DNA from: Hallerella sp963652365
Lineage (GTDB): Bacteria > Fibrobacterota > Fibrobacteria > Fibrobacterales > Fibrobacteraceae
Length of the DNA stretch: 8,401 nt
NCBI GenBank assembly: GCA_963652365.1
Contig: CAVJTH010000049.1
Span: 1 to 8,401, forward strand
Direction of reading: 5' to 3'
In this document: positions 6,116 through 8,401 of the stretch, piece after piece
Layout: every line of letters begins with the position of its first letter
Position numbering within the stretch: the stretch's first letter is position 1
Program-made: the position numbers and the translations under genes
The notes under the pieces: generated by a model
Seen by the model: only the letters and a program-made list of their open reading frames with translations
Told to the model about the DNA's origin: nothing
The model's database searches: none

Positions 6116-7201
6116 CTATTCGGTTTTGAAAATGTTGGACATGGGAACGATTTCCGTCCCTTGCGAGCAAGCTTCGTCCTTGAGCTTTTCGATTGCCTTG
6201 AAGGTCCCTTTGGCTAGCGGAAGCAGCAGAATCGCTTTCCCGGAACGCTGTGCGGCTTTCAAGACGTTTGAAACGTAGTGGTCGTGTGTCATCCGGGTTT
6301 CGTCGAACGGCGATTCGAGGCGACATTCGATATCCATGCTTTCGCAGACTTCGATCGATCTGGAATAGCGATTGGACGAAAGATCCATAAACCAGAGACC
6401 CTTTTCCTTTAGCGGCGCGAAAACGGCCCGCAGCAGGGCCTTTTGTTCTACGGCGCGGCTTCCCTGGCGAGAAGCGACCCCTTGGGCATTAGGCATCTGC
6501 GATATCGCGTCCGAAACGATTTCCTGAATTTCCGCATCGGAAAGATGAATGCGGATCGAGGATTTCGAAAGACTCCTGGACTGGAACTTCTTGTCTTCCA
6601 TCGGAAGCCAGATGACCGGCGAATAATCGCGCAATCGGTCAAGGTCCGCATCGAGAGATGCTTTTTCTGCGGGCGTGATCAGCATGGAATAGGGATAGTC
6701 CAGATTGTTCAGACTTTCGACATGGCTGGAAAGATTCGAACTTGCGTAAAAGCCTACCGCCAGGCGAGAGGTGTTGTCGCTGAAGCTGTCCGCAACTTGC
6801 AGCTTGACCTTGAACGTGTCTCCGAAAGGCACGGTGAAGTCGAGGCTTGCCGAGGCGTTCCCGTTCTGGGACATGAATTCCTCCATATACAGAACCTTTC
6901 CGCCGAATCGGTTCAAATGCTTCTGGGCGCGCAGCAAGTAGTTCGGCAGGGAAACTCCGCGTCCGACTTTCCAGGTTTCCCTCTCGTCTTTCTTCTTCTT
7001 GGGCAAGACTGCGAGAACCGGGATCTCGTCGCGTAGCTTTTCCATGTAGGGGTCGGCGTTAGCCGTTTTCGGCACGGATTCCAGTAGTCCGATCGCTTCA
7101 AGCGTATTTGACAGTGCGTTTCCGTGTTGCCATGCGACAAGGGCTCCCGCCATGACAATCAGAAAGCAAAGCAAAGCGATGATGACATTCTTGTTTTTCA
7201 T
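6116..7201 (-). CDS. Divergent polysaccharide deacetylase family protein (YibQ/PF04748-like), probably catalytically degenerate
   Basis: The 361-residue product has an N-terminal membrane anchor or signal (about 4-24) and a linker. A small region precedes the main domain (about 75-145). The main domain resembles the YibQ 'divergent polysaccharide deacetylase' family. Recognisable blocks are YPYSMLITP (169-177, family LPYPVTLAILP), WLPMED (198-203, family LHLPME), a GxxxxxGSR block at 241-249 (family GVNNHMGSR), EKGLWFMDLSSNRYS (266-280, family GLFFLDSRT) and EIVPMSNIF (350-358, family LVPVSEL). The usual metal and catalytic residues look lost: the DD pair falls at FYASSN (151-156), the NH of the GVNNHMGS block reads SR, and the late His of IGHP reads LPLA (327-330). 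It may be a non-catalytic envelope protein. It overlaps translationally with pdxJ downstream. There is no Shine-Dalgarno sequence at the start. Family assignment is from memory of motifs. Confidence 0.8.
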   Translation of the reverse strand: MKNKNVIIALLCFLIVMAGALVAWQHGNALSNTLEAIGLLESVPKTANADPYMEKLRDEIPVLAVLPKKKKDERETWKVGRGVSLPNYLLRAQKHLNRFGGKVLYMEEFMSQNGNASASLDFTVPFGDTFKVKLQVADSFSDNTSRLAVGFYASSNLSSHVESLNNLDYPYSMLITPAEKASLDADLDRLRDYSPVIWLPMEDKKFQSRSLSKSSIRIHLSDAEIQEIVSDAISQMPNAQGVASRQGSRAVEQKALLRAVFAPLKEKGLWFMDLSSNRYSRSIEVCESMDIECRLESPFDETRMTHDHYVSNVLKAAQRSGKAILLLPLAKGTFKAIEKLKDEACSQGTEIVPMSNIFKTE

Positions 7202-7232
7202 GCGCCATAAATATAGCTACATTGATAAAACG
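7202..7232. promoter_or_regulatory. Very short divergent promoter region, miaA and YibQ-like gene
   Basis: Only 31 bases separate the two divergent start codons. The segment is AT-rich and neither start has a Shine-Dalgarno sequence. On the minus strand TATATT (7215-7210) ends eight bases before the YibQ-like ATG; on the plus strand TACATT (7218-7223) ends nine bases before the miaA ATG. Used as -10 elements, these would give leaderless or nearly leaderless mRNAs. Matching -35 elements would lie inside the opposite coding sequence and look poor. Confidence 0.35.
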
Positions 7233-8144
7233 ATGCCCATTCTCTGTGCTATTGTCGGCGCCACTGGCGTAGGAAAAACAAAAACATCCCTTGCGATCGC
7301 AAAGGCGTTCCAGGCCGAAATCATTTCGATGGATTCCAGGCAGGTTTACAGGGGATTTCGCGTGGGAACCGCCCAGCCGTCCCGGGAGGCTATCGCCGCT
7401 GTTCCGCATCATCTTGTCGATTTTCTTCCGCCCGAAGAAAGGTTTTCCGCCGGAGACTTCGTGCGCCTTGTCAAGCGGATAATCGAAACGAATCCGACAA
7501 GATCCTACATCCTTGTCGGCGGAACGGGGCTTTATCTGCAGGCGCTTACCGAAGGGCTTGCGGAAATTCCGCAGGTTTCCGGGGACGTTCGTCGGGAATG
7601 CGAACAAATGCTTGAACGCGAAGGCTCGGCGACTTTTTACGAAAGGATCCTAAAGATCGACCCCGAATCGGCGACCGTTCTCTTGCCGCAAGATAGGCAA
7701 AGAATGCTGCGCGCATTCGAAGTGTTCCTGGAGACAGGGCGCAAGTTCTCGGAAATTCGAAAATGCCGCGTCGGAGGAATCGGAAAAGTCACGACGTTTT
7801 GGCTTGCGAGAAGCCGCGAATCGCTTTATCGCCGCATCGATGCACGCGTCTTGAAAATGATCGAAGACGGCTGGAAGGAAGAGGTGGTTAATTTGTATGA
7901 AACGATCCCGCAAACGGCTCCGGCTTGGCAAAGTCTCGGCTATCGGGAGTGGGCGCAGTGCCTGGAAGGGAAACTTGGCCAGAAAGAAGTCATAGAAAGC
8001 GTGCAAAAAGGGTCTAGGCATTACGCCAAGCGGCAACTCACCTGGTTTCGCCATCAAACGGATTCCGAAATCGTGAATCTGGACGAAAAGGTGGATTCGG
8101 AACAAGTCTTGCTGCAAATGTCAAGGAAAATCGGCTGCCGATAA
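7233..8144 (+). CDS. miaA: tRNA dimethylallyltransferase MiaA
   Basis: MiaA transfers the dimethylallyl group of DMAPP to N6 of adenosine 37 in tRNAs that read codons starting with U. The product is 303 residues, in the normal range. The P-loop is GATGVGKT (9-16). DSRQVYR (34-40) matches the DSMQVYR substrate motif, with Asp34 the expected general base. GTAQP (45-49), VPHHLVD (57-63), VGGTGLY (95-101), QDRQRMLRAFEV (153-164), GYREW (236-240) and SRHYAKRQLTWFR (261-273) are all family signatures, so the enzyme looks intact. The start at 7233 puts the P-loop at the usual distance from the N-terminus; a TTG at 7152 would add 27 residues overlapping the divergent gene and is rejected. No Shine-Dalgarno sequence is present. 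No strong terminator follows. Confidence 0.97.
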   Translation: MPILCAIVGATGVGKTKTSLAIAKAFQAEIISMDSRQVYRGFRVGTAQPSREAIAAVPHHLVDFLPPEERFSAGDFVRLVKRIIETNPTRSYILVGGTGLYLQALTEGLAEIPQVSGDVRRECEQMLEREGSATFYERILKIDPESATVLLPQDRQRMLRAFEVFLETGRKFSEIRKCRVGGIGKVTTFWLARSRESLYRRIDARVLKMIEDGWKEEVVNLYETIPQTAPAWQSLGYREWAQCLEGKLGQKEVIESVQKGSRHYAKRQLTWFRHQTDSEIVNLDEKVDSEQVLLQMSRKIGCR

Positions 8145-8401
8145 GGCATGGCGCAAAAAATCATGCTGGCGGGGAACGCCTTCTTGCCGTCTGGAGCGTC
8201 TTTGCTTGTTGCGGATCGGGTCTTTGGCCGTTTCTTTTGTGAACTTTTGGCAAATTTCGTCGGGGGAATGAAGAAAAAGTCGGATTCTAGCGCTTCTTGA
8301 AGGCGGATTTCGTGGAAAAATGGAGCTTTGGTTATTCTTTTTCTAAAGAATCCTGGCAATAGAATGTTCGCAGTTTGTGGACAGCCCGTCATTTTCCGCG
8401 G
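8145..8401. other. Gap after miaA without a supported gene
   Basis: Nothing here is convincing. A 50-codon plus-strand ORF starts three bases after the miaA stop (8148-8300) without similarity I recognise or a ribosome binding site. ATG 8364 opens a frame that runs off the window (starts MFAVCGQPV), too short to judge. A weak hairpin with a GGCG/CGCC stem (8168-8180) followed by TTCTT could be a poor miaA terminator. An AT-rich seven-base inverted repeat (ATTCTTT 8334-8340, AAAGAAT 8345-8351) may belong to a promoter region of the next gene. Confidence 0.4.

Noticed and set aside
5523..6278. 251-codon plus-strand ORF opposite pdxJ
   Set aside because: It is an antisense shadow of intact PdxJ, without motifs.
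8148..8300. 50-codon plus-strand ORF directly after miaA
   Set aside because: The spacing is suggestive of an operon, but there is no ribosome binding site and no similarity I recognise; left as part of the gap description.
8054..8392. 112-codon minus-strand ORF over the end of miaA
   Set aside because: It overlaps the conserved miaA C-terminus by 91 bases, has no clear ribosome binding site and no recognisable features.
1..8401. CRISPR array, tRNA/rRNA genes, insertion sequences, toxin-antitoxin or defence modules
   Set aside because: I looked on both strands and saw no regularly spaced repeats, cloverleaf-like segments, transposase motifs or terminal inverted repeats with duplications; the gene content is housekeeping and envelope.

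Overview
The window is a compact, mostly housekeeping stretch of a Gram-negative (diderm) bacterial chromosome with roughly even GC content. A divergent LpxK-type lipid A kinase, a lipidated FKBP isomerase and a predicted outer-membrane protein all imply an LPS-bearing or at least lipid A-bearing outer membrane. The overall look suggests Fibrobacterota (Fibrobacter-like), in particular the lipoprotein isomerase with a Lys/Ala-rich 'DSxAAAK' tail and the divergent YibQ-type protein. That is inference from family resemblance only. I see no phage, insertion sequence, CRISPR, tRNA or rRNA.

Layout, left to right. The last codons of an unidentified gene (1-57, +, weak) precede an lpxK-like kinase gene (123-1064, +). 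Its 3' end overlaps, tail to tail, a small secreted rhodanese gene (1010-1375, -). The rhodanese is divergent from an RsuA/RluB-family rRNA pseudouridine synthase (1469-2212, +). That gene converges on folD (2240-3085, -), with a bidirectional hairpin terminator between them. Upstream of folD and co-directional with it is a possible 79-residue membrane-anchored protein (3103-3342, -). A hairpin-bearing gap then leads to a predicted exported, outer-membrane-like protein of unknown function (3496-4182, -). This is divergent from an FKBP-type peptidyl-prolyl isomerase lipoprotein (4290-5306, +). The FKBP gene converges on a two-gene operon, a YibQ-like protein followed by pdxJ (7201 down to 5370, -), again across a strong bidirectional terminator. 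Finally miaA (7233-8144, +) diverges from the YibQ-like gene across only 31 bases. The last 257 bases hold no gene I can support.

The genes do not form one pathway. They group as envelope functions (LpxK, FKBP lipoprotein, outer-membrane protein, YibQ-like, secreted rhodanese), RNA modification (pseudouridine synthase, MiaA) and cofactor metabolism (FolD, PdxJ). I do not see a convincing new multi-gene system. The best leads are four. The YibQ-like protein keeps the family's fold motifs but appears to have lost the catalytic and metal-binding residues. The LpxK is divergent. The FKBP carries a repetitive cationic tail. Several starts (miaA, the YibQ-like gene, the pseudouridine synthase) have no Shine-Dalgarno sequence and a possible -10 element placed so that the mRNA would be nearly leaderless.
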